Assembly: GCA_013365325.1 (NCBI GenBank)
Contig: JABVXV010000063.1
Coordinates: 124,001-188,000 of the forward strand
DNA length: 64,000 bases
Source of the DNA: Dipetalonema caudispina
Lineage: Eukaryota > Nematoda > Chromadorea > Rhabditida > Onchocercidae
Direction: 5' to 3'
In this document: in pieces, positions 51,201-64,000 of the stretch
How the letters are laid out: each line of letters starts with the position of its first letter
How positions within the stretch are numbered: position 1 is the stretch's first letter
The notes under the pieces: generated by a model
Seen by the model: the letters and a program-made list of their open reading frames with translations, nothing else
The model's database searches: none
Told to the model about the DNA's origin: nothing
Program-made: the position numbers and the translations under genes

Positions 51201-54200
51201 CCGTCCGCAATTTTAGAGTGCTCTCAACAATAGCTTATGCCTGATGATTATGCACGGTAAACCACATACAAGACATTACATAAACTGGAAAACTGATCCC
51301 GACATACTACATTATTAAACAATATCATCTTAAAGCATCGAATATAATTCGCATTTTGTGAAAGTGTCATTGGTGCCTTGATATCTATGGATTGAATTGA
51401 TAGATGTGTATGTCCAAATTTAAATCCTCTGATTCACAATATGATTTCATTTTCTGTGCTCTGTTTGTTTCGCAAATTTCCAAGTTTCAAGAAATTGTTC
51501 GATGAGAACGATATCACTACGATAACTGAAGCTCTAGGCTGAAATCTTAAAATAAGGGTACATAATTTTGGTGGAATAGTAATCAAATAGTTCATATTTT
51601 GTTGTACCGATATAATGTGTATTTTCACTTCATGACTAATGTATTTTCAGCAGAGGCACAACAACTTTGGAAAATTAATTATCAAATATTTCCAACCTTA
51701 ACATTGCAGAACTCTTACTGTTTTAATTAATTATAGTATTGGATCACATCAACTAATTCCTTATGAACTCCATTTACGTTACTTTAAACTAGCCAATTCG
51801 ATATCCTCGATACTAACACATGTTAAATCAATATGCTTTGATAACAGCAACAAAACTATTGAAAGTTAATGTAACAACTAGAACATTTACTATACTGAAG
51901 AACAGGACATTCCTGCAGAAATCATGTTCTCTGCAATCCTGATGGCAAATAATTCATAAATTTCGAGAGGTACGCGACTATAACCTTACGTAATAAATGC
52001 TATAGGTATTAGAAACTTATTTATACTACTCTTCTTATTCACTTTTTTTTCAGACTTGTTCCCTTCCAACTTTTAAACACAAATAAGTGAAGCCAAGAAC
52101 AAACTGTCAAGTATTATCTTGTTTATTTTACAAATTCTCAATTTGTCTAGGGAATTATCGTTTCATTACTTCGTCTTTTTATCAAGAAAATCCCAAATGA
52201 ATATACTAATGAGTATTTTTAATTAACCTTCCTATCACTGCTTTTCGAAACTGTTATCTGATAGCGTATAGATGCTGCAGCTGTTAAACCCTACCGATAT
52301 GCACTTTTTGAAATTGAAATAATTTAATTGCCAAGGTAATATGCCTCAATCAGGTGTACACAGATTTCCTTGACCGAACTGTTGGATATGATTCAATTAT
52401 ATGCACTGATATTTCTGTCTTAATTTCAGAACACAAAAAAGAATGACGGTACAAATGATACACTGGTATAGCAGCTGGACAGGCACGACTAGTCAGAACT
52501 TTTATCGAACTGAGTTAATCTGTTCATTATTATCGTCTTCATTACTGTAGACACTCAGCAAAATTTCAAAAGCCGATATCACTAAAGAAACTTACTAAGC
52601 ACAGTTCTATGTTTCTCAGCACTAACTGCTCCAATAATACTGGCAGCGAAGACGGGGCTCAAATTAAATGCTATTTAAAATTTCATTGCATTTTGATAGA
52701 TATCAATACACAACACGTACTATTGAAACAGCTCTTTAGTCCATACAGGCGTTGACTATTATAATATACTCCACAATAACTCACTTTAAACTGTTTTAAC
52801 ACTAAAGCATTGATGCAAAAGATAAACGCTGTATAAGCCAGTTAAGCAGGTTATGCATGCAAATAAGGTAAAGTGTCATGTGGATGGTTTCCCGAGTTTT
52901 ATTTGCCAAGTCCTACTTCCTGTAAAAAAAACCACTTTTCTTTTATCATTGAAAGGTTTTCAAAAAAATCGCAAACTTAATCTATTGACAAATGGGTCTT
53001 TTAGAAGAAATCAGACATGAAATTATCTCTCATTACGTGACAAAAGAGTTATGAATAGAAGCAGGTGAACGAAAATCTTCGTTCTCATTACATAATTGAA
53101 ATTACCAACGTATGAATGGTAACAAATATCTTTTGACGAAAAAATGAACTGTTAAATCGAACAACAGTAGATATGGTACCCCGAAAGAAGACATTGTTAT
53201 AACCACAACTGCGCCTGCCTTCCCCTACAGTTTGTAATTGGCACTGTAAAAAACTGTTTAAAACTAACATAAAGTACCCAACAATGGCAAAATTGATTTT
53301 CAGTGGAAATTCTTTAATTCTACTCGACATGAACATTGTGAGCGTGTTGCTTAGGTTATAAATAGAAAAGTTAAACCCACCGAGAAAATAACATGCGGCA
53401 GCTTGCAAAAATAGATAACTTAGGTCGAAAAAGGACATTTCCTTGCATACCCTTTCGTGACACTACTTCTATCGATTCACCAATTATGAAAAGAATTTAA
53501 TCAAAGAAGAAATACACGACGAGTCAAGGTATGCCAGGTAATCTTTTTTAAAGAAAATATTGCACACATTAGTTGCTGCACTCAACAATTTACTACCATT
53601 ATTAAGTGACATGAATTAATTTCTGAAGGTTAAAAATGGAAAAGAATGTTAGGTAACTTTATGCAAGCTCCGAGTTCATGAAAGAGGTTAACAATGATCG
53701 AATGATAAACGACAACAATTAGATGACAGAACTCTGAACCTACAAAACAATATCAAAATGAATACCTCTTCGGAAAAACATAATTCGCACATACGACCAG
53801 TTAATAAACGTTCATGTTATTGGATTCATTATTCAATGACGACCAATTGGAAAGAAAATATCAAGCGATGAAATACGAAAGTGGTTTTTAAAGGTTAATA
53901 AAAATTATAAAGCAACAGTTGGTATTCTACTAAAAAATCGTAGAGAAACCCAAATCAAAAGCAGGACCGAAATATAGAGAAAGCAACATGGTAAAAAGAG
54001 CTTTTATTACGATAGAAAACGTTGTACATGTCATGATGGCAGACCGCGGAAATATTTGTAAAAGATCTTCGTAATGCAAATGAGTTTTGCACATTGGCAT
54101 GTATCCTAATTCCATGAAATATTTTTTTGTAAGCTACTCTGTTCCCTAGATTCGCCACTAATATTGAACTGACCAAAATCTGCCATCAGATGATTTATAG

Positions 54201-55404
54201 CTGAGCTCCTCGTTTCCTGTAAATCGGAATAAGTTTTCAGCGGTAGGTCTTGACAATTCTACAGAATATATAGAAATGAAAAATAGAAAAAAAAGCAGAC
54301 GGTAGATGACTTACAACATTTGCACCTCTATAGGCTATTCTAATATTCCATGCAAGTATTACACTATGCGCAACAAATTCTTTTCATATTTTATAACTTT
54401 TTAGTAATAGGCGTCACTTCAGCCGTTTGCGATACACTAGTCAGAAAAAGCTGAAGAATGAACCTAGTCAGCACTTTGTTTTAAAAAGTGAACACATCAA
54501 ACAGAAACAGTAGAGTGAAATGAGGAACCTGACAGTACAGTGCGATATATTTTGATACAGCATTTCATTAGTTTCTGTTTCCTACAACTTTCATTGTATA
54601 ACTTGTCCTTTCACCATAACTGTTACTTGAACAACGCTGTACACTCAAGCATGGTTCGTCTCATCTATCAGTGGGAAACACACCTCAATTCTCAGATTTC
54701 AGTAACTTACTCCAACCTTATTCCTATAGAATACATACTAGGAACAGTCTACTTCGTAAATTATAGCTTCTAATTAATGTAATCCTGATTTAACCTTCAA
54801 GTAGTTATATTTTATATGATCCAACTGCTATCACACTCCCAACTAAACAGTTATCAATTATGGGAGATGTCCGCAGCAATGCTATACATCACAGGCATTT
54901 CAATTACTATGAAAAGAGTACCAGTTAAGAAAGTGTGGAAAGCGAATCGTACACTAATTTTTGCATGTAACTTTTTTATCCTTCTAGCCGTTCTTAACAA
55001 CTGTACTTGGGACCTTCTTTACATTTCATCCTAACACGATCTTATTAAACCAAACCATTCACTACAGTAAAAAGCGTATTCCAAATAATTTATTTCTAGA
55101 TTTATGCAAAGTTTCGTTTTAAACTTCATATGACACATTGTTTGCTAATCTGATATTCACCAACATTTGTTTCGTACGCTCATGTACCAAATGGTTTTCC
55201 TTGCTTCAGTGCTCGATTTGCATTTTCTCAACAATGTTTTATTCACAGCTAAAATTGAAGTAAGAAGCCGAATTTTGGATTTACGAGAATTTGTAGCACA
55301 TAGGTAAGTCTTTGCAAAGATCATTGAAATAACATTAAAAAAATTGTTAATAAAAGTCATCAGTGACATTTAATACCACTGATAGGTTTTATTGGTCATT
55401 TTTT
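48237..55404. other. 7-kb stretch without a recognised gene
   Basis: AT-rich. It includes an A/G-rich tract at 49040-49074 and a run of 22 T at 50817-50838. A minus-strand open frame of 116 codons (53438-53088) and a plus one of 72 (54816-55034) show no known motif. A slightly more G+C-rich patch near 51.13-51.22 kb did not yield a coherent exon. Nothing else is seen. Confidence 0.5.
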
Positions 55405-56435
55405 TCAGAAATAAACAAACTTTAAAAAATATTTAAGAATAACCTCTGTAATACCACAGGAAACAACAACGTTACTTCCACCGTTATCCGATCTCGGCTG
55501 GATGCTGCCTGGTGCTGCGAATCCATCCTTAAGATAATTAGTTGATAACAAGAATCTGTTCATACAACGTTATGTAGAACAAAGCACAAATATTTTCAAA
55601 ACATTTCAACTTCTTCGAAAATTTAGTGGTTAAAAGAATAGGCGCTCTCCATCATTCATGTTGGGTCAGAAAGAAGGTTCCTTCGGAGGAGAAAGTATTT
55701 TTCTTCTACAAAAGAATTCTTTCAAGAAACCATTAAATGTAAAAATAAAAGACATACAACATTTAGTGAAATGATATAAATTAATCAAGCACTAACCGAA
55801 ATTTTTCTGGGTGGTATTTCCTTATGTCCCGAACTAACCATTTGAGAACTCGACAATACTCCACTTTCTGTTGCCATTGGAATATTAGCGAAGGGTGAAG
55901 CAGCGGCGAAAATTGCCGCTGTCTCATGATTTAGGAAGAAATTTCCGGTTGGTAAAGCATTTGTTTCTGGTCCAAATACGGCTAACTGTGCATCTGAAAT
56001 ACCTTATATTGTACCATTTGTTTTGGGGTCAAATTTGGATTAAAATTTGGTTGATGCATTTCCAAGTTATGAAAATAACAGTGCATGATTATGAAATGTG
56101 AAAAACTCCACAACGACAATAGTTAATTGTGAACTACGTGTTTTTTCCGGACTTAGCCATGAAAACTTACAGCCGTTTTGAGATCCACAAGACCGCTGCG
56201 CAAGAGGAACAACGGATGGACCGAAAAATGACCCAGCATTGGACGGATCAGATAAATAAGTGTTTTTCGGTTTACCAGACGTGCTGTCATCACCAGATGA
56301 AACCTGACGTAAGACAATTACACCTCAGAAAACTGACCATCCTATTAGGAGCCAATTCCTCGTCACAGATACAAAAAAGATTTCCCACTTTTTTGCAAAT
56401 CATTAATAAGAAGCAAAAACAAAGTCTTACTAGAA

Positions 56436-56469
<34 letters not shown>

Positions 56470-58471
56470 GAACCTTCAAGCAAAAAGATTCCTAAAAAAG
56501 AAAAAAAAAATAACAGCATATTTAATTACAAAAATACCACTAGCTCTTAACCTCTTTGGATTCATATTATTGTGTTGGTATTCCAAAAAAAAAAAAAAAA
56601 GAAATCTGTGAAACTGAACGGAAAAACCTCAGAAAACTGTTGCAATCGACGCTGATGCTTTGTTGACCGAGGATAACATTTAGATGCAATTCCATACAAA
56701 GCAAGGATATCCGAAGTGCTTTTTTTCTCTAAAAAAGATGAGATTTCCAAGGATTCCTTTGTCCACCACAAGCACAATAAAAATTGCTGAGAATATAATG
56801 TTGCACTAATCCGAAACTTACCAGTCACTATGGGATTAGATCCTAACACTGAAGCTAAGTCCTCCAAATTGTTTTTCGAGCCACCGGTCATGAGGGCATT
56901 TTTGACATTTGAAGAAGATGCTACAGCATCAGTAACAAAAATATCCGACCGCAGTTTTGCAGGCGGAGCAGAAACAATTGGACCGAAATCTTCCATTTCA
57001 TTACTGTCGCTGATTCCCATGATGCTATTATTCAGATCCACTATATTTTTATCCATCACAGCAAAAGGCTGAAAAATGTGTTTTCAAGCTGGGAAACGTA
57101 AAAGTTATATAAAATCAATAAGTAAGCAATGAATACTTTTACATCGATAATTTAAGAGTTATTTTATCAAATATAAACTACTACTTGTTTACCAATGTGG
57201 ATGGAAGTTCACTGTGATTGACTTCTACCATGGGAGTACTTAGATCTAACAGCGGTACATCTGCAACTGCGCCACTCCCTGTATCAGTAGTAGCATTTGC
57301 CAAGCTGGAATTCTCAGCCATATTTTTTGTCTTCTCCGTTGAATCCGAATAGTGATCTTTTTCTCTAGCGTTTAAACGTACACCTGCAATAACAATGTTT
57401 TAATACTATAAAATTTGATACATAACATTTGTGGCTCATGAAGTTGAAATTGAACTGATCTTATAAAAGAGATCTGCGCACTAGGTAAACTGAAATGATT
57501 TTGTCAGAAAATTCACTTTAATAATATTCTGACGAAATAAAAAAAAAGGAAAATAAAGACAGAAACCGATTGCGTTACCTACAAAGCTGACACTTCATTC
57601 GCAATCAAACGATTTGAGTGATTTTGTAAAAATATAGGAACTAAATTTAAAAAGCACATTCACCACGATCAGAAATTTGTCTCTTATCCAGAAGAGGTGG
57701 CAAATCGTTCACATCAAGTGGAGGCGGCGACCAATCCTTCAAGATATATCTGGAATGATATACGATGCAAAAACAGATAAAATAAAAATGTTCTGTAATT
57801 CAAAGTTCCACTGTTTGAAAAGTGAAAAACACTGGAAATTACCACCTCTTTTGTTCATATTTTGCCCTGATGAATGATTCGAGACCAGAATCTGTTTGTG
57901 GTCTACGAAAGTGTTCAGGAAGTTCTGCTTCATAAACACGGCGTGCCATTTTATTGCCCATAACCCGCATACTTTGTACCTGCTCTGGAGTCCACGAATC
58001 CAAATTGACCGATTTCACCTGGATTTTCTCATGTGGCAACGTAGTTAAAACTAAAGACACCAGATGATCATAGCTTTAAGCAAAAGAAATTGAAAGTACA
58101 ACTTACGAAACTGAAGACATGCTAATTCCCTAAAAGATCAAATGATGGTACCTTAGTAAGATGAACACCGAGATTACGATGAATCCCGGCACATCGTATG
58201 CAAAGAAACACTCCTAGATTCCAAGATGCCCAACGAGGTTGTTTCGCTTCGCAATCAGCACAGTACTTGTTTTCCTCTTCTCGTAAAAGATCGACTACTA
58301 TCGCTGTAAAACATATTTTTACCAGAATTCCAATATATTTAGTATTTCTTAGTTTTACATTATACGGATGACTTTCACTGTAATGTTATATTGTGAAATA
58401 TTTAATACTACAATACCCTGCAAACGTTCAGACTCTGTTCTTTTTGCATCGATTCGGCTTTTCAATGGCAT
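55405..58471 (-). CDS. SMAP-type ArfGAP (stromal membrane-associated protein family)
   Basis: GTPase-activating protein for Arf GTPases, expected on clathrin-coated endosomal or Golgi membranes. Exons on the minus strand are 58471-58417, 58303-58152, 58018-57846, 57749-57664, 57383-57193, 57068-56822, 56728-56628, 56303-56171, 55993-55797 and 55527-55405: 1458 nt, 485 residues plus stop, starting [18 protein letters not shown]. The ArfGAP zinc finger is complete: Cys33, Cys36, Cys53 and Cys56 (CX2CX16CX2C), followed by the arginine-finger context CAGIHRNLG (Arg61). The family signatures [35 protein letters not shown] and KYEQKRYILKDW follow. The C-terminal half is low-complexity, with a clathrin-box-like LLDLS near residue 200 and the SMAP-typical [10 protein letters not shown]. 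The final exon could be extended by another splice. The gene is head-to-head with the PLEKHM2-like gene. Confidence 0.95.
56438..56468. repeat. 31-base T homopolymer in a SMAP intron
   Basis: An uninterrupted T run on the plus strand, which is poly-A on the coding strand, inside the intron between the exons at 56628 and 56303. A shorter A run lies nearby at 56585-56600. Confidence 0.95.
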
Positions 58472-59239
58472 GTTGCGACACTTCAACGAGTTGCAAACGG
58501 TTAAAACTGTATATTTCAATGCTGAAAAACATATATCGCAAGATGAAATAAGTCCTTATTTATAGTATGCTGTTCAGATTATCATTGTGGAACCTTAGAT
58601 TTAATAATAATACGAGTTTATTGGTGCCGATAGGCAACATGCAGCTATATCTGTCGAAGTGCGTTGCATGATCAAAAAGTTTAACGTGCATATGGTTGAG
58701 GAAAATAAATTAGTTGATAATTATGGGGAACAAATGATATGATAAACGACACATGCACGAGTCTTAACTTCCTCTACACCCAGATACGCTCACAAAATGC
58801 ACATTCAAGCACTCGTGCAATTGATAAATCTTGCCACATTCTCAGCTGATAAGATGAGGCAGTATGAATAATTGAGAGTGTGGTCAGATATGAAGTAGGA
58901 CGAAAAGATGCTGCATCTGAAAGAGAGCGATATGAGACACGAAGAAAATTTTTGGTGAAAAATGGTGGAGATTGCCCGATGGTAGTGGAGAAGTTGGGTT
59001 ATGGGTTTAATTGGTGTAAGGAGTGGACTGGTAATCGTTTCATTCTTGATAGGTTATCTTCCATAGCTTTTTACCGCTTCAGGTTATCTCAGGAAATGAA
59101 GACAGCAGGAGAGACGAAGTATGGATTTCTCTTGGATAGTTCTGGAGTTTCTGAATTGTTCATTTGAAAGTATTTGTTTAAACGGAGCATGTAAAATGCG
59201 ATGTATATAGATGTGAAATGATTAGTTTTGAATAAGAGG
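58472..59239. promoter_or_regulatory. Divergent intergenic region, SMAP and PLEKHM2-like genes
   Basis: The two proposed start codons face away from each other across 768 bp, so both promoters should lie here. A 95-codon open frame (58880-59167, +) lies within it; its right half is G-rich. It has no recognised domain and may be 5' UTR or chance. No clear TATA or initiator element could be assigned. Confidence 0.5.
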
Positions 59240-62200
59240 ATGATAACGATAGCTCCACTGGACGGATTCAAGGGAGGAGGAGGAGGAGGGAGATACTATG
59301 CAGAAGTGACATTGTCATCTCATCCTCACATCGAAGCTTCTGTCATGCGTGCTATCACGGATACAGTGGTCGAATGGAGGCGACATTTGTTGGGTGGTCG
59401 ATGTCCACCTCTTGATTCGAATTCTATTGCTGCACAAAATCTTATAACGATCTTCGATTTTTTTCTTTCTTATGGGTATGTCTATATCTATTGGGTGTAT
59501 GCTCGTACATGGGGAAGTGATGACAAATTTATCCATGTTCAGTAAATATACAGTGTGCTTTACATTTCAAACTTTTTAAAAATTCTTCCTTAACTTGGAC
59601 TGCATAAGTCAAAAAGGTGTTGAAGTTACTAGGATTTTACTTTTGTAGTTTTGGAAACAGTACTTCTCTGCAGCTACGATCTACCTGTTATTTTGCTTAG
59701 GTTTAACAGAGGTAACCGGTTATATTGGCTGTTTGTCAAAGAGTTCATGTCGCGCAACGAAACTGACTATCTGAAACGGGAATGGCGTGTCACTTCAGCT
59801 CGACAGCTCTCGGTTGCGTGGCTCAAGGATGTTCTCAATAAACAAACATTATTATATCACTTTCAGGTTCCTAAGTATATGTTCTTCTTTTTACAACTCA
59901 AACAGTACAAATATATTCATCAGATGCACTGGGATTAGTTGCCGTTGTTAATGGCGAATTACTTGATATTGAAATCATTTTTTGTCCTTTGAAAAAGAAT
60001 CATGGAGGCAGTTTCGTTTTATGAAATTTGCTGGGACCGTGGTGGTTTCGGTTGATTTACCTAAGCCAGCCTACACACAGCATTGTTTTTTGGAGTTAAA
60101 GCTTTTATGGGACATATGCTTCCTGTTCTTGACATTGCCCTGTTCTTCCCAGGTCTATACAGTGATGAGGCATCGAGATCGGGCTGAATGGTACAATATT
60201 CTTACTGTCTGTTTTTTTTTTTTTTTTTTTTTTTTTTTGCATTGTGAGTCGACGAATGTTTTTTCCTGTATTATATTTCGTTTTAAAGGCTTTTATTTCA
60301 GTCTTTTCAACAAGATTTAGAAACTGTTCGAAAGTTCTACCACAAGAATGCTGTGATGGCAAATCAACCTCTGCTGTCCCGCATTGTACAGAAAATTATG
60401 GATTTTTCTGAAGTGCAGTTCAAATTTTTGGTTTGTTTTGTTCATTTCAGATATTTCTACTGAGAAAAGCACTCGACTTGATCATTGCATTACATTTATC
60501 AAGGAAATGAAAGAAATCAATAGTCTGGCCGTAGAAATTTGCTCCTTATCGTGCTTTATTTTACCAGGAAAAAACGTGGTAATCCCACGTTGAAAATGTG
60601 GAAATCCTACCACACATATTTAATTCTGCATGTCGGTATATCCGAAATATGCTTGTAACTTCTCGTTTTATACAGCAGAATTCACTATTAGTATCTTGTA
60701 GTTTGAACATATTCTTTTGTTTACTTTCAGAAACCTTTTGAAAAACATAACGATATTCCAATAGCAGTAATGCGTCTATCACTTGGTGATCAGCGACCGT
60801 CAACGTCAAATGACAGTTTGGCTGTTTTAAGCAGACATTCACATGAAGAACAGAGCCATCCAGCAATTCGCCAAGGATCTCGAACAGAATTTTCAACACA
60901 TTCTCAGGATGTCTCGTCATTACTGCTTGATATACCATTACCAGCGGATTTCGTGGAAACTCATAGTATAGCATTTGATGAAGATATCGCTGTACCAGAA
61001 AACGATTCGGTAATGCATAGTACTTTATCAAAGACTAGTTTGATCTGACAACAATTATTTCACCATTGTCTTGTTCTACGAAAGATGTTCTTTTCTAAGT
61101 GTTTTTGAAATGCAAAGCCGATAATTTCAATATAAGTGACCATGTTCAGGATCAAATTTTCGGTGAGCTGCTAAAACGTAGAAAAAGTGAATCATCAGGT
61201 GGTGTTCGTGGTTATATTCCAAAAGAGGATGGAGTGAAAAGTGCTGTGGATGAAGAGGGACATACCGTTAGTTATGAACATAGAAAGTCGGATGTAATTT
61301 TTTATAAATATTTTTTGGGTTTCTATAATTAGTTGTTTGTGGCATATTTTTATATGGTGCTTCGTGCCCTTTGAAAATTTCTCTGCAACAAAAATAGCTC
61401 GTTCCTGCCAATTTAGAAAGTCTTCAAAGCTTTTCAAATACTTTTTTAATAAGTATGAATGCGTTTCAATGAAAGCGTGTTCTAAATCATTTGTACTTTC
61501 CAATTATAACTGCTATTTTGTTCGTCCGTATACTTCATTGAAATCATGTCATGCGGACATGTCCTTTCGAGTTTTGAAAAAAGTTCAAAACTTTTATTCA
61601 AAAAATTGCAAAACTTCAGCAATCATCAGTGATTTAAGGGGACTCCTCATTTTCCTAGTCTTTTATGTTCACTTGGAATACAGGCTCTGTCTTGATTTTC
61701 TAGTAGGCATTATTGTGAAACCAGAACCACCTGAAAATCTAGCGCAATGCCTCCTCTATTGCTGACGCAGCTGGACGCTGGACATGGCAACAGCCTCCAA
61801 CGGAGACTTATGACACTAGCAGCTTAACCGTTTATTTAAACTTACAACTGGTTATATTAATGGAATTTATATGAATTCTTAGTGTTTGTTTTGCGTTCCA
61901 CCTGTCATTAATTTTGAAGCTACTCCGTTCTTGCAAATTTTACCAATTTTTCGAAAGGTTGTGTCTTGAGTTCAAATGTTTTACTATTGCTTGATTTATA
62001 ATATCATAGATTTATCGTTGTGCTACAGTGTAAGTTTAGGTCACTGCTAGTGCTGCTGTTTCGGTGGATCCTTTCGATATAGCTCTGAAAACAAGCTTGT
62101 CAAAAGCAAGATTGTCCGTAGAGGATGTTCACTATAATGAATGTGAACACAGAGCATCACCGATGACAACGTTAGTCGATCTTCCATGTGGCGAAATAAG

Positions 62201-64000
62201 GTATGCTTTCTTTATTTCATTTTTTACTGAATGCTGAAAACCGTCAAAATGGTTTCTAACGAACCTTCTTTCAATCGGAAAATTTCCGGAATTTCGGATT
62301 CAAATTGCAAAACAATTTGTCGATATTCATTTACTTCTTATTTGTTTAACAGTTGAGAAATGGTCTTCAAGGTTGGATATGGGTGAAATGATTGGTCTTA
62401 GCATAAATGTTTTCAAGCACGACGCCGAAAGGTTTATGCGCCTGTTTCAGGTATTTACTGCTTTTATTTTATTCTCAAAAATTCTAAATCAGAAATGAAG
62501 GAAATGCGGCTATTATAAGTAATTTTTGTTTGATTAGGTTGTCTTGTTGAAAGTTACAAATCTCCAACACTTAAAACATGACGAATTATTATTACATATA
62601 CTTTTTAAAGGTGTATTCACATTTCGGCACAGGAGAAATTGAAAGGCGATTATTTGCTCTTTCTAATCAGGCGACTTATTTGTTATCTGCAGAAAGTTTT
62701 GTGGCATCCAAAAAGTCATATGTTACACGCGCGTACCTGCCACTCCGGTATATCAACAGTATCCATGTAAGTTATATTCTAGACTGACAGTCGGAAAAAG
62801 TGGTTTCCATTCAACAGCTTCAACGTGGAATATTTTGATCAGAGTTTTCAGGTCGGTCCAGACTTGCAAGTGATGTATCTGCATGCTGAAAAAGATTACA
62901 ATGTGTGTGAAGGTGAAGCTGACAAGTTTTTATCAGTCGTGGAAATATGCGCGGCATGTAAACAGCTTGGTATCACCATTTTGGACGCTCTGAAATATGC
63001 ATATGGGAATTATGCGTCAAATTTTCAATCCGATAAAATTAAATTAAACGTGTACATTGATCCTACTCCACAGCATCTTGTTCATTTTATGTCCAAAGAA
63101 TTGCATGAGGTGACATTTTTATACTTGTGAAGATAGTGCAATAATTTGTGACATGACGCTGAATCAATTTAATACTTCCATGTAGTAATTAACAGTAGTG
63201 AGATAGTGTTACTTTGTAATTGATTATATTATATAGATATAAATTCTAAATAATTTACACTTTACAGGATGCACCAGTACTTTATGGATATTACCTAGCG
63301 CAATGGAGACAAACGAAATTACATAGCATGAATGGAGAAGGTTATCAGCACAGTGGTTTTTTATATCATAAAGAAGTTGGAGGTGGCGTTTCATGGCTGC
63401 TTGGCTCAGGCGATTTTCAACAGAGCTACTTTCATTTGCAAAATAAAAAACTTTATCAGTTTTCCGACTCCACCTGCAAATTCGGTGAACGTGTTATATC
63501 TATCAGGTACTTTTAGAATAATTGGGTTTGCATTAACTGTTAGAAATGGAAAAGTGCAAGAGAAGTTTCTTTCTAGAGATTCAGTTACCGATGTAACAGA
63601 ACTCAAAGGTGATGATCGTTCACCACATATGTTTGAAATTGTTCTTAAAAACAGCAGAATTCAATTCATATGTCAGAGCGCTACTGACATGCACAAATGG
63701 GTATCGCTAATAACTCTTGCAATTACATCCACGGTATGTTACTTTGTTGATATGCTTTGATTCTGTATGACTTGCTATGTTCCCGTTTAAAACAAGATTT
63801 CTGTAGCGTTCCACTGAATTAATGTTACAAATAAAGTGGGGAAAAGTTTGAGCGATCAGCCTTAAATATACAGTAAAAGTTAATGGGACAATTGTCTAGT
63901 GGATTTCTTCTGTTACTTTTTGCAGGACATGGATGACGAAGCAGCAGCCTGCATAGTGTGCTTATGTGAAAAAAGTATTTTAATAGCCCAAGAAGGGTTA
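59240..64000 (+). CDS. PLEKHM2/SKIP-like RUN and PH domain protein, 3' end beyond window
   Basis: Resembles PLEKHM2 (SKIP), the Arl8 effector that links lysosomes to kinesin-1. Exons: 59240-59475, 59701-59866, 60302-60430, 60731-61009, 61150-61293, 62040-62200, 62372-62450, 62611-62766, 62852-63109, 63268-63506, 63544-63733 and 63926 to beyond 64000. That is 704 codons in the window, all in phase. The RUN domain (about 20-170) shows FFLSYG, RLYWLFVKEF, SVAWLKDVLNKQTLL and VRKFYHKNAVM. A Ser-rich linker follows (about 178-370). A first PH-like block covers VYSHFGTGEIERRLFALS to YLPLRYINSIHVGPDLQV. A second PH domain begins at YFHLQNKKLYQF and includes PHMFEIVLKNSRIQF and MHKWVSLI. The last visible exon starts a third PH-like region. 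The start ATG precedes a Gly run and is the weakest point; a splice acceptor just upstream of EVTLSS is an alternative. Confidence 0.88.
60212..60238. repeat. 27-base T homopolymer in a PLEKHM2-like intron
   Basis: A T run in the intron 59867-60301, about 60 bases before the exon at 60302. Confidence 0.95.
63507..63543 (+). other. 37-nt micro-intron in the PH domain of the PLEKHM2-like gene
   Basis: The upstream exon ends ATATCTATCAG and the downstream exon begins AAATGGAAAAG. Between them is GTACTT...CTGTTAG, 37 nt. Retention would hit an in-frame TAG at once. Removal restores ERVISIRNGKVQEKF and then the PH core, so the intron is well supported despite its length. Confidence 0.75.

Noticed and set aside
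53088..53438. 116-codon minus-strand open frame
   Set aside because: No recognisable motif, no splice partner and AT-driven hydrophobic composition; left unannotated.
56129..56611. 160-codon plus-strand open frame
   Set aside because: It is antisense to SMAP exon 8 and extended by the 31-base T run; it encodes a poly-Phe tract and is a shadow frame.
58105..58127. Micro-exon between ArfGAP exons 2 and 3
   Set aside because: Its 23 nt would shift the frame and interrupt the conserved join LTK/VKSVNLD.
58880..59167. 95-codon open frame between the divergent genes
   Set aside because: No known domain, and it occupies the presumed promoter or 5' UTR; could be transcribed leader but not supported as a protein.
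60451..60591. Possible extra exon of the PLEKHM2-like gene
   Set aside because: In the required phase it runs into a stop with no donor; direct joining of 60430 to 60731 is in phase and continues a plausible sequence.

Overview
This is a eukaryotic, AT-rich genomic window and contains nothing bacterial. Gene structure and protein content point to a nematode. Exons are short and are joined by mostly 60-400 bp introns with GT donors and T-rich ...TTTCAG acceptors. Two predicted starts sit 25-28 bp downstream of a strong acceptor with no recognisable upstream exon, which fits spliced-leader trans-splicing. The recognisable proteins are an adiponectin-receptor-like PAQR protein, an AP-2 transcription factor, a TWK two-pore K+ channel, a SMAP-type ArfGAP and a PLEKHM2/SKIP-like RUN-PH protein. 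The low G+C and the multi-kilobase introns would fit a spirurid/filarial genome, but species cannot be fixed from the sequence alone.

Layout. 0.3-1.9 kb (-): the 3' part of a gene encoding three copies of a small beta-rich, perhaps OB/S1-like repeat; I cannot name it. 3.0-6.4 kb (-): a complete nine-exon PAQR gene, one of whose introns appears to use a GC donor. 6.4-14.3 kb: mostly non-coding, with a speculative two-exon fragment at 10.4-10.7 kb beside a TG/TATG microsatellite. 14.36-18.41 kb (+): a complete AP-2 transcription factor in eight exons. 24.25-40.02 kb (+): an unrecognised four-exon gene with two introns of about 7.5 kb. The second intron holds a decayed Ty3/gypsy-like pol relic on the opposite strand. 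41.9-48.1 kb (+): a TWK channel; the transmembrane core is certain, the N-terminal exons are inferred. 48.1-55.4 kb: no gene seen. 55.4-58.47 kb (-): a SMAP ArfGAP in ten exons. 59.24-64.0 kb (+): a PLEKHM2/SKIP-like gene running off the right edge.

Functionally these look like unrelated metazoan genes and not a cluster. The one suggestive neighbourhood is the head-to-head pair at 58.5-59.2 kb, where a clathrin/Arf trafficking gene and a lysosome-transport adaptor gene start 768 bp apart. All exon models were built by hand from splice motifs, reading-frame phase and recalled family motifs. In each model the exon phases add up exactly, but no transcript evidence was available.
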